This document shows positions 1 through 6,839 of a stretch of DNA of 64,000 nt, piece by piece. The stretch comes from Bacillota bacterium (lineage in GTDB: Bacteria; Bacillota_A; Clostridia; Lachnospirales; Lachnospiraceae): contig JAEZTQ010000079.1 of assembly GCA_023443625.1 (NCBI GenBank), forward strand, positions 62,001 to 126,000, given 5' to 3'. The position numbers and the translations under genes were made by a program. The notes beneath the pieces were generated by a model that had not been told where the DNA came from, ran no database searches, and was given only the letters and a program-made list of their open reading frames with translations. Numbering within the stretch: the stretch's first letter is position 1; each line of letters starts with the position of its first letter.

Positions 1-2
1 CT

Positions 3-599
3 CCCTCCAAAGGGATTATTGCAGAGGATTTTCCCTATGTAGAAATTGCTAAAGAATATGAAAAAGCCGGAGCAGAAGCAATCTCTGTATTAACAGAGCC
101 GGAGTTTTTTAAAGGATCCGATATTTACTTAACTGAGATTTCAAAAGAGGTACAAATCCCTGTATTACGTAAGGATTTTACTATAGATGAATATCAGATA
201 TATGAAGCTAAGGTAATTGGAGCAGATGCAGTCTTATTAATCTGTTCCTTACTAGATACCCAGACCTTGAAAGGGTATATAAAGCTTTGCAATGAACTGG
301 GTTTATCGGCACTGGTTGAGGCACATACAGAGGCGGAAGTATACTCTGCAATTCTTGCTGGAGCAAGAGTTGTAGGAGTGAATAACCGGAATTTACAAAC
401 ATTTGAAGTAGATATTAATCATAGTGTACGACTACGCAGCTTAGTCCCCAAGGACATTATTTTTGTAGCGGAAAGCGGTATTAAGACGGCAAAAGATATG
501 GAGATTCTAAGAGAGGCAGATGTTAATGCCGTATTGATTGGAGAGACCTTAATGAGGAGTGAAAATAAAAATAATGAGCTGAAGGCTTTGAGGGGTTAG
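3..599 (+). CDS. trpC: Indole-3-glycerol phosphate synthase (5' partial)
   Basis: TrpC closes the indole ring in tryptophan synthesis, turning carboxyphenylaminodeoxyribulose phosphate into indole-3-glycerol phosphate. The reading frame is open from base 3 and begins at the family's PSKG segment, so the first 50-60 residues lie outside the window. Visible motifs are LRKDF (the Lys of the active site), GVNNRNLQTFEVD and VAESGI, which line the phosphate and substrate pocket of this TIM barrel. The stop is TAG at 597-599. It is the first visible gene of a trp operon and is separated from trpF by 54 bases with no obvious signal. The identification is secure; only the 5' end is missing. Confidence 0.96.
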   Translation, partial: PSKGIIAEDFPYVEIAKEYEKAGAEAISVLTEPEFFKGSDIYLTEISKEVQIPVLRKDFTIDEYQIYEAKVIGADAVLLICSLLDTQTLKGYIKLCNELGLSALVEAHTEAEVYSAILAGARVVGVNNRNLQTFEVDINHSVRLRSLVPKDIIFVAESGIKTAKDMEILREADVNAVLIGETLMRSENKNNELKALRG

Positions 600-653
600 C
601 ATATATATTTCAGACACCCCATATGCAATACTTTGGCAGAGAAGAGGATGCTA

Positions 654-1268
654 ATGACGAAAATTAAAATCTGCGGTCTATCCAGAGTGGAAGATATCAG
701 CTTAGTTAATGAGGCTCTCCCAGATTATATAGGATTTGTTTTTGCCAAAAGTAAGAGGCAGGTAGGAGAGGCTTTGGCAGAAGAGCTAAAATCAAAATTA
801 AGCCCAAGTATCTTGTCTGTTGGCGTATTTGTTAATGAGGCTAGGGATAAGATTATCAGACTTTGTAAGAAAAATATCATTGATCTAGTTCAACTTCATG
901 GAGATGAGGATAATGAATATATCAACCTACTGAAAGCAAATATAGCACAACCCATTATCAAGGCAGTAAGGGTAAGTATAGAAGAAGATATTAAAGGGGC
1001 AGAAGAGTATAATTGTGATTATCTCCTTCTTGACACTTATAAGGAGGGCCTCTATGGTGGTAGCGGTCATGCCTTTGATTGGAATTTGATTTCTGGTATC
1101 ACCAAACCCTTTTTCCTTGCGGGTGGAGTAAATACAGAAAATGTTCTTAGGGCAATTGAAATAGTAAAACCCTATGGGGTGGATGTCAGTAGTGGCGTGG
1201 AAACTGAGGGAATGAAAGATAGAGAGAAAATAATCGATATAATTACGAAAGTCAGGAGCGTGAGATAA
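654..1268 (+). CDS. trpF: Phosphoribosylanthranilate isomerase
   Basis: TrpF carries out the Amadori rearrangement of phosphoribosylanthranilate, one step before TrpC. The protein starts MTKIKICGLSR, in which the Cys of KICG is the catalytic thiol. The later LLLDTY holds the catalytic Asp, and the C-terminal LAGGVNTENV and GVDVSSGVE segments bind phosphate. I place the start at ATG 654 because AGAGG at 643-647 is well spaced and the family begins with this MxxIKICG. The frame also runs back to a TTG at 633, but that adds residues not seen in the family. The stop TAA directly abuts the trpB ATG, so the two are translationally coupled. Confidence 0.95.
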   Translation: MTKIKICGLSRVEDISLVNEALPDYIGFVFAKSKRQVGEALAEELKSKLSPSILSVGVFVNEARDKIIRLCKKNIIDLVQLHGDEDNEYINLLKANIAQPIIKAVRVSIEEDIKGAEEYNCDYLLLDTYKEGLYGGSGHAFDWNLISGITKPFFLAGGVNTENVLRAIEIVKPYGVDVSSGVETEGMKDREKIIDIITKVRSVR

Positions 1269-2453
1269 ATGTCAAAAGGAAGATTTGGTGTACACGGGGG
1301 ACAATATATTCCGGAGACCCTAATGAATGCGGTTAATGAATTAGAAACTGCCTATAATCACTATAAGAAGGATGAGGCTTTTAATAAAGAATTAGAGGAT
1401 TTATTAAATAATTATGCAGGAAGACCATCCCTCTTATATTATGCGGATAAGATGACAAAGGATCTGGGTGGGGCTAAAATTTATATAAAAAGAGAAGATC
1501 TAAATCACACGGGTTCTCACAAGATTAATAATGTTCTCGGCCAGGTTCTTCTTGCAAAGAAAATGGGTAAGAAAAGAGTAATTGCAGAGACAGGAGCAGG
1601 ACAGCATGGTGTTGCTACTGCTACAGCAGCAGCATTAATGGGAATGGAATGTGAGATATATATGGGTAAGGAGGATACAATACGCCAGGCTCTTAATGTA
1701 TTTCGTATGGAGCTTCTTGGTGCCAAGGTACATGCTGTAACCTCTGGAACCCAGACCCTAAAGGATGCGGTAAATGAAACCATGCGGGAATGGACCAATA
1801 GAGTGGAGGATACTCATTATGTACTTGGATCTGTAATGGGCCCTCATCCTTTTCCCACAATTGTTAGAGATTTTCAAAGTGTAATAGGTAAAGAGGTTAA
1901 AAAGCAAATCATAGAGAAGGAAGGAAAGCTTCCGGATGTGGTTCTTGCTTGTGTGGGTGGTGGCAGTAATGCCATAGGAATTTTCTATGATTTTATTCCT
2001 GATACTAGTGTTCGTTTAATTGGATGCGAAGCTGCTGGTCTTGGTGCAGATACTGATAAGACAGCCGCAACCATTGCTACTGGTTCTCTTGGGATATTCC
2101 ATGGTATGAAATCTTATTTCTGTCAGGATAAATACGGACAGATTGCTCCGGTACACTCCATTTCAGCAGGACTTGACTATCCGGGTGTTGGCCCAGAGCA
2201 TGCCCATCTATATGATAGTAAGAGAGCAGAATATGTACCAGTTACTGATGATGAGGCCGTAGATGCCTTTGAATATTTGTCTAGGGTGGAGGGAATAATT
2301 CCTGCCATTGAAAGTGCCCATGCCGTTGCTTATGCAAGAAAGCTGGCACCAACCATGACAAAGGATCAGATTATGGTTATTAATCTATCCGGTAGAGGTG
2401 ATAAGGATGTAGCTGCTATTGCTAGGTACAAGGGGGTAGAAATTGATGAGTAG
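1269..2453 (+). CDS. trpB: Tryptophan synthase beta chain
   Basis: TrpB is the PLP subunit of tryptophan synthase; it condenses indole with serine. The 394-residue protein has the family's usual length. The PLP-binding lysine is K85 in HTGSHKINN, the phosphate loop is [10 protein letters not shown], and [13 protein letters not shown] is the conserved loop that contains the catalytic Glu. The ATG follows the trpF stop without a gap, and the 3' end overlaps the trpA start by a few bases, as expected for subunits of one complex. It is the classic TrpB1 type that pairs with TrpA, not the stand-alone TrpB2. Confidence 0.97.
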   Translation: MSKGRFGVHGGQYIPETLMNAVNELETAYNHYKKDEAFNKELEDLLNNYAGRPSLLYYADKMTKDLGGAKIYIKREDLNHTGSHKINNVLGQVLLAKKMGKKRVIAETGAGQHGVATATAAALMGMECEIYMGKEDTIRQALNVFRMELLGAKVHAVTSGTQTLKDAVNETMREWTNRVEDTHYVLGSVMGPHPFPTIVRDFQSVIGKEVKKQIIEKEGKLPDVVLACVGGGSNAIGIFYDFIPDTSVRLIGCEAAGLGADTDKTAATIATGSLGIFHGMKSYFCQDKYGQIAPVHSISAGLDYPGVGPEHAHLYDSKRAEYVPVTDDEAVDAFEYLSRVEGIIPAIESAHAVAYARKLAPTMTKDQIMVINLSGRGDKDVAAIARYKGVEIDE

Positions 2454-3213
2454 AATAAGTGACGTATTCAATAATAAAAAAGCTTTTATTCCATTTATAA
2501 CTGCAGGTGATCCCAGTCTAGAAATCACCGAAGAGCTAGTACATTCCATGGCTTTAGCAGGAGCAGATTTAATTGAATTGGGTATTCCTTTTTCAGATCC
2601 CGTAGCAGAAGGCCCTGTAATTCAGGAGGCTGATTATAGAGCTTTGGCAGCGGGGACTACAACGGATAAAATATTTGAGATGGTAAGTAGAATTCGTCAG
2701 GTTAATCAGGTGCCTATAGCCTTTATGACTTATGCCAACCCTGTCTATACCTATGGTACCCAGAAATTTATGGAAAACTGTCAGAAAGTTGGTGTTGATG
2801 CCATAATTATACCTGACATTCCCTATGAGGAGAGAGAGGAAATTAAACCATTTACCGATCAATATGGTATAACCTTGATATCAATGATTGCTCCCACCTC
2901 TAAAGAGAGAATTAAAATGATTGCCCGTGAGGCTGAGGGCTTTATCTATTGTGTGTCCTCCCTGGGCGTAACAGGAGTTCGCAGTGAGATCGGAGCAGAA
3001 GTGGCTCAGATGATTCAAACTGTTAAGGAAGTAAAAGATATCCCCTGTGCCATTGGCTTTGGCATATCTACTCCTAAACAGGCGGCTATGATGGCAGCAG
3101 TGTCCGATGGAGTTATTGTTGGTAGCGCTATTGTTAAAATTGTTGCTGAACATGGTAAGGACTCTATTCCTTATGTGGAGGAATATGTAAGGAGCATGAA
3201 GGGGGCTATTTAA
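2446..3213 (+). CDS. trpA: Tryptophan synthase alpha chain
   Basis: TrpA cleaves indole-3-glycerol phosphate and passes indole through the tunnel to TrpB. It is a TIM barrel of 255 residues. The catalytic Glu is E44 in [11 protein letters not shown]. The residue matching the catalytic Asp60 of the Salmonella enzyme is glutamate here (E55 in PVAEGP). The phosphate loops are GVTGVRS and GFGISTP. ATG 2446 is chosen over the in-frame TTG at 2443 because AGGGGG at 2431-2436 is better spaced. The start overlaps the end of trpB. The stop overlaps trpD as TAATG. Confidence 0.96.
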   Translation: MSRISDVFNNKKAFIPFITAGDPSLEITEELVHSMALAGADLIELGIPFSDPVAEGPVIQEADYRALAAGTTTDKIFEMVSRIRQVNQVPIAFMTYANPVYTYGTQKFMENCQKVGVDAIIIPDIPYEEREEIKPFTDQYGITLISMIAPTSKERIKMIAREAEGFIYCVSSLGVTGVRSEIGAEVAQMIQTVKEVKDIPCAIGFGISTPKQAAMMAAVSDGVIVGSAIVKIVAEHGKDSIPYVEEYVRSMKGAI

Positions 3214-4250
3214 TGAATGGCAAAATCAATCCTATTTTACAAAAACTGAATGAGGGAAAAAATCTAAGTGAAGAAGAAGCTTATGAAGTAATCTATGGGA
3301 TTAATAATGATGAGCTCACAGATCATCAGATAATGAGCTTTCAGGTATCTTTACTTATGAAGGGGCCAACCCTTGGTGAAATATCTGCCATTGCCCATGC
3401 AATGAGAGATTTATGTATTAAGATAAAGCCGGAGGTTGCAGGGGAGCTCATGGATACCTGCGGCACAGGCGGGGGACTAAGTACCTTTAATATTTCTACA
3501 GCTGTAGCCTTTGTGGCTGCAGCGGCAGGTATTAAGGTAGCAAAAACCGGTAGCAAATCCAGTATAAATCTATCTGGTAGTGCTGAGGTTCTAAAGGCTT
3601 TGGGAATAGAAATACATCAAAGTCCTACAGGTGTAGAACGATTAATAAAAGAAATAGGGATGGCCTTTCTTTATGCTCCCTTATTTCATCCGGTGATGAG
3701 GAAGATGATACATCCAGAGAAGGATCTGGGGATTAAGACAATATTCTATACAATCATTGGACCGTTAATTAATCCTGCCTTAGCTACTAGGCATGTTATG
3801 GGGGTTTATAAAACTGAGCTACTAGATATAGTAACAGGAGTAGCCCAGTCTCTTGGATATACGAGAGCTTTGTTTGTCCATGGAGAGGATGGGATGGATG
3901 AAATCTCACTTCTGGGAAAGACAAGTGTGAAGGAGTTAAAGAAGGGCGAAATCATAAGCTACGAGATTACGCCAGAGGAACTTGGGCTAACAAGATGTAA
4001 GTTAAACGATATTGCAACGGGAACACCGGAAGCAAATGCAGTTATGATAAGGGATGTATTCTCCGGCAAAAACAAAGGCCCACGTCGTCAGGCAGTAATA
4101 TTAAATGCTGCAGGAGCCTTGATGATTGGTGACATAACCAGTTCACTAAAAGAAGGAGTAGAACTTGCAAAAGAAATAATTGATAGTGGTCTGGCTCAAG
4201 ATAAACTGAATGAGTTTATTGAGGCTTCCCATGCCTTCAAAAACTTATAA
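3213..4250 (+). CDS. trpD: Anthranilate phosphoribosyltransferase
   Basis: TrpD transfers phosphoribose from PRPP to anthranilate, the second step of the pathway. The 345-residue protein carries the glycine-rich PRPP loop DTCGTGGG, followed by FNISTAVAFVAAA and KTGSKSS, all typical of the family. An AAGGGGG ribosome binding site lies inside the end of trpA, and the start overlaps the trpA stop. In the usual order trpD precedes trpC; here it is last, after trpA. The gene is intact and is followed by a set of palindromes before a convergent transporter gene. Confidence 0.95.
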   Translation: MNGKINPILQKLNEGKNLSEEEAYEVIYGINNDELTDHQIMSFQVSLLMKGPTLGEISAIAHAMRDLCIKIKPEVAGELMDTCGTGGGLSTFNISTAVAFVAAAAGIKVAKTGSKSSINLSGSAEVLKALGIEIHQSPTGVERLIKEIGMAFLYAPLFHPVMRKMIHPEKDLGIKTIFYTIIGPLINPALATRHVMGVYKTELLDIVTGVAQSLGYTRALFVHGEDGMDEISLLGKTSVKELKKGEIISYEITPEELGLTRCKLNDIATGTPEANAVMIRDVFSGKNKGPRRQAVILNAAGALMIGDITSSLKEGVELAKEIIDSGLAQDKLNEFIEASHAFKNL

Positions 4251-4277
4251 AAATTATTGACATTGACATAATTTGAA

Positions 4278-4398
4278 TGTGAAAATTGCTTTTTATTTTC
4301 ACACTAACAGTACATTCCTTCCCTGTGAGTTAGTTTGTGCCGAGGATTACGCAGGCACAAACTTCTAGGTGTGAATTATGCTTTTTAATAATTCACAC
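4278..4398. repeat. Composite palindromic element (three hairpins)
   Basis: Three perfect inverted repeats are packed in 121 bases between convergent genes. They are TGTGAAAAT/ATTTTCACA (4278-4286 and 4295-4303), AGTTTGTGCC/GGCACAAACT (4332-4341 and 4354-4363), and GTGTGAATTAT/ATAATTCACAC (4369-4379 and 4388-4398). The two outer hairpins share the loop core TGCTTTTTA, so they look like diverged copies flanking a central stem. The last arm touches the stop codon of the transporter permease. It may serve as the terminator for both sides or be a REP/MITE-like repeat; the sequence does not decide between these. Confidence 0.6.
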
Positions 4399-5141
4399 TA
4401 TTCCCATTTAAAGAATTTAAGTGATATTACTATACAGAGAATTGCTATTAAAACTAATATAATTAGAGATAGCAAAACATCATGGATGGGTGTACCAAGA
4501 CTAGCGGATTTTAACAGCTTTATTCCTTGCGTTAGAGGGAATATATCTGATATTTTTTGCAGGGCAGTGGGCATAACCTCGTAGGGTAAGGTTGAACCGG
4601 AAAAGATCAACATAGGAAAATAAAGAAGACTTGCAATAATTCCTGCTACCTTACTATTAGGTGAAATTCCGCCAACCATCATTCCAATACTAAACATGGA
4701 TAGCATAACTAACAGATATCCTCCAATAAATTGTAAGATTGAACCATATATCTTAAAATTAAAGAAAATCTTAGCCACCGTAAATAGCAGCACCAGAGAT
4801 ACAAGAGAGTATAGGGTATAGATTGTAACTTGTACCAAGAGGATTAGGGCTGGGCTTATGGGTGTTACTTTAAATCTTTTGAGGATTTTTCTATTTCTAT
4901 AATCTGAGACTACTAAGGGTAGCCCCATAACACCACCAGCACATATGGCAATGGTTGCAAAGGCACCAAAAGATTGATCTAAAAAGGTATAGCTTGCGCC
5001 CTCAAAGGCAGGCTTATCTCCATATATTACGCCAATAATAATCAAAACAACCAGGGGCAGACAGATGGCAAAGATGAACATATCCATACCCCGTAAGGAT
5101 AATCTCAACTCATTTTTTAACATTCTATTAAAGGTTTTCAT
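4398..5141 (-). CDS. ABC-2 type transporter permease
   Basis: Membrane subunit of an ABC exporter, 247 residues with about six hydrophobic segments. An N-terminal helix (FIFAICLPLVVLIIIGVIYG) is followed by a soluble loop and then five helices, the layout of ABC-2 permeases used for drug, peptide or lipid export. I start it at ATG 5141 (MKTFNRMLKNELRLS), which has AAGGAG nine bases upstream; a longer reading to 5195 would lie inside the ATPase gene and lacks such a site. It overlaps the 3' end of the ATPase gene by 14 bases, so the two are coupled. The substrate is unknown. A MerR regulator just upstream suggests induction by a small molecule. Confidence 0.88.
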   Translation of the reverse strand: MKTFNRMLKNELRLSLRGMDMFIFAICLPLVVLIIIGVIYGDKPAFEGASYTFLDQSFGAFATIAICAGGVMGLPLVVSDYRNRKILKRFKVTPISPALILLVQVTIYTLYSLVSLVLLFTVAKIFFNFKIYGSILQFIGGYLLVMLSMFSIGMMVGGISPNSKVAGIIASLLYFPMLIFSGSTLPYEVMPTALQKISDIFPLTQGIKLLKSASLGTPIHDVLLSLIILVLIAILCIVISLKFFKWE

Positions 5142-5862
5142 TAATACATCCTCCTTCTTCAGTATACCAAAGATAAGCTTCTTCAAAATTATCACATGGA
5201 CTGGATTTTATTGCTTCTTCTACAGTTCCGTAAAAAATGACTTCACCTTGCTTGAGGATGCAAATGCTATCACATAAGGCCTCCACTTCATCCATATAAT
5301 GAGAAGTTAATAAAATTGTCAGGCCCTTTGCTTTTAGACTAGATAAGATTCTCCAAACATCTCGTCGTGCTTTTGTGTCAAGGCCAGTAGTTAATTCATC
5401 TAAAAAGACTACTTCTGGATTAGGAATTAGAGCCAGTGCTACAAAGAGACGTTGACGTTCACCACCAGAAAGTTCTTTTACTGGGCTTTTAATTTTGTCA
5501 GCAATACCAAATTCTTTTAGCAGATGAAGATAGTTTATTGAATTTTTGTATAAGGATGCAGTAACCTCACAAAGTTCGCCTAGGCGAATATTGTCCTGAT
5601 AGTTGGCTTCTTGAAACTGGACACCCACTTTCTCAAAGAGTTTCTTGCGTTCTCCTAAGGGGTCCATTCCTAATATGGATACTTTCCCATGATCTGACTT
5701 CTTTGTCCCTAAAATACATTCGATGGCAGTACTTTTTCCTGCCCCATTGGGACCAAGTAATCCAAAAACCGTACCAGGTAAAACTGATAGACTGAGATTC
5801 TTTAATGCTAGGTGTTGTCCATAGCTTTTAGATAATTCTTCAACCTTAATTATATCTTTCAT
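5128..5862 (-). CDS. ABC transporter ATP-binding protein
   Basis: Cytoplasmic ATPase partner of the ABC-2 permease downstream, 244 residues. Walker A is GPNGAGKST (about residues 37-45), the signature is ELSGGERQRL, and Walker B is VVFLDELTTGLD. Leu replaces the usual Pro after the catalytic Glu, which should be harmless. A GGAGG site precedes ATG 5862. The short intergenic space to the MerR gene (5863-5934) holds an operator-like dyad, so this pair is probably controlled by that regulator. It resembles the CcmA/NatA group of single-domain exporter ATPases. Confidence 0.9.
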   Translation of the reverse strand: MKDIIKVEELSKSYGQHLALKNLSLSVLPGTVFGLLGPNGAGKSTAIECILGTKKSDHGKVSILGMDPLGERKKLFEKVGVQFQEANYQDNIRLGELCEVTASLYKNSINYLHLLKEFGIADKIKSPVKELSGGERQRLFVALALIPNPEVVFLDELTTGLDTKARRDVWRILSSLKAKGLTILLTSHYMDEVEALCDSICILKQGEVIFYGTVEEAIKSSPCDNFEEAYLWYTEEGGCINENL

Positions 5863-5890
5863 GTATTATACCTCCTTATTTTTATCAAAA

Positions 5891-5931
5891 TAAAGAATAA
5901 CACCAAGAGAAAGGTTGGTGGTATAATGGAG
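5891..5931 (-). promoter_or_regulatory. Operator-like dyad upstream of the ABC pair
   Basis: Read on the minus strand, CTCCATTATACCACCAACC is followed by a dyad ACCACCAA/TTGGTGTT with an 8-base centre and an AT-rich -10-like stretch. The same CTCCATTATA[AC]CACCA block occurs before the MerR gene at 6701-6739. Sharing between the two promoters points to a MerR-family binding site; the precise promoter elements are not certain. Confidence 0.5.
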
Positions 5932-5934
5932 GGT

Positions 5935-6678
5935 TTATTTAAAAAAAATTTTCATATCCTGTAATAGAAGGATTATTTGTTTGGCATTTTCTTCGGCTTC
6001 ATGAAGGGACACAATCAGTTTATCGCAGGCGGAAATAATGGTATCGTTGAATTTTGGAGTATTTAGTATATGTTTAATATCTGCCTTTGAGTTAGAGGAC
6101 AATTCATTTAACATCCGTAAAATTGCTTCTAGTGAATAGTTTGCACAACGTAGAGAACGGATGATTTTAAGTTGCTTAATATCATTATGAGTATAAATGC
6201 GGTATCCGTTAGACTTACGCTTGACTTTCAACAAGCCATTCATTTCCCAGTTTCTTAAGGTATCCATTGATATTTGTAAGAAATCTGAAACCTCTTTCCG
6301 TTTTAATCTTACCTTATTCTCGTGAACTTCACCGGATAAAAGTCCTATCGTAATTTCTATTGCTTCTTCTGCATTCTGCTTTTCTTGCTGTATTTGTTCC
6401 AAATACTCCTTTGCTAATAGAAGAGCAGAGTCAAAATCACCCTTTGCTGAGATTTTGACCATATTTACCATCTTTTTTCGTAAGCCATTTTGTAAGACTT
6501 CAACCTGAAAGGCAAGACGGGCAAGTTGTATTTGTTTTATGTGAAAATCCGTGAATACCCGATAACCATTATCTTTACGAGTGGCTTTAGGAATGAAACC
6601 CCATTCTTCGTAAAGGCGTACTGTATTGGGGTGTATTCCAATTATTTTTGCTACCTCTGCAGTTTTATAAACTTTCAT
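5935..6678 (-). CDS. MerR-family regulator with two HTH domains
   Basis: Transcription regulator of 247 residues. Residues 1-70 form a MerR winged helix (KVYKTAEVAKIIGIHPNTVRLYEEWGF, then NGYRVFT). A second, clearly related domain starts near residue 122 (RLKRKEVSDFLQISMDTLRNWE, then SNGYRIYT). A helical linker of about 50 residues separates them, and a short helical tail follows. Most MerR proteins have one HTH and dimerise through a coiled coil; this one carries two in a chain. GGAGGTGATAAAAG precedes the ATG. It sits directly upstream of an ABC exporter with the same upstream motif, so it most likely controls that exporter and itself. Confidence 0.88.
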   Translation of the reverse strand: MKVYKTAEVAKIIGIHPNTVRLYEEWGFIPKATRKDNGYRVFTDFHIKQIQLARLAFQVEVLQNGLRKKMVNMVKISAKGDFDSALLLAKEYLEQIQQEKQNAEEAIEITIGLLSGEVHENKVRLKRKEVSDFLQISMDTLRNWEMNGLLKVKRKSNGYRIYTHNDIKQLKIIRSLRCANYSLEAILRMLNELSSNSKADIKHILNTPKFNDTIISACDKLIVSLHEAEENAKQIILLLQDMKIFFK

Positions 6679-6700
6679 CTTTTATCACCTCCAAGTTTAC

Positions 6701-6739
6701 TATAGTATCACATGAATAAAGTCTGGTGTTATAATGGAG
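6701..6739 (-). promoter_or_regulatory. Operator-like region upstream of the MerR gene
   Basis: On the minus strand CTCCATTATAACACCAGAC leads into TTTATTCATGTGATACTATAG. This matches the block before the ABC pair (5891-5931) over roughly the first 20 bases, with a weaker CACCA/TGTG dyad. A plausible -10 is TACTAT. I infer autoregulation. Confidence 0.45.
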
Positions 6740-6766
6740 TGTTTTATAAGTATATCTAAACTATAA

Positions 6767-6810
6767 AGAACCTACATACCATCAGGAATAAAGAGACGGT
6801 ATATAGGTTC
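6767..6810 (-). terminator. Hairpin after the P-type ATPase gene
   Basis: GAACCTACATACC (about 6768-6780) pairs with GGTATATAGGTTC (6798-6810) with one mismatch. On the minus strand the stem is followed by TTTATAG. It lies 30 bases past the ATPase stop codon and before the MerR promoter, so it is a likely terminator, though the T tract is weak. Confidence 0.5.
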
Positions 6811-6839
6811 CTTATAATATTCGGCTTAATTGATCATGA

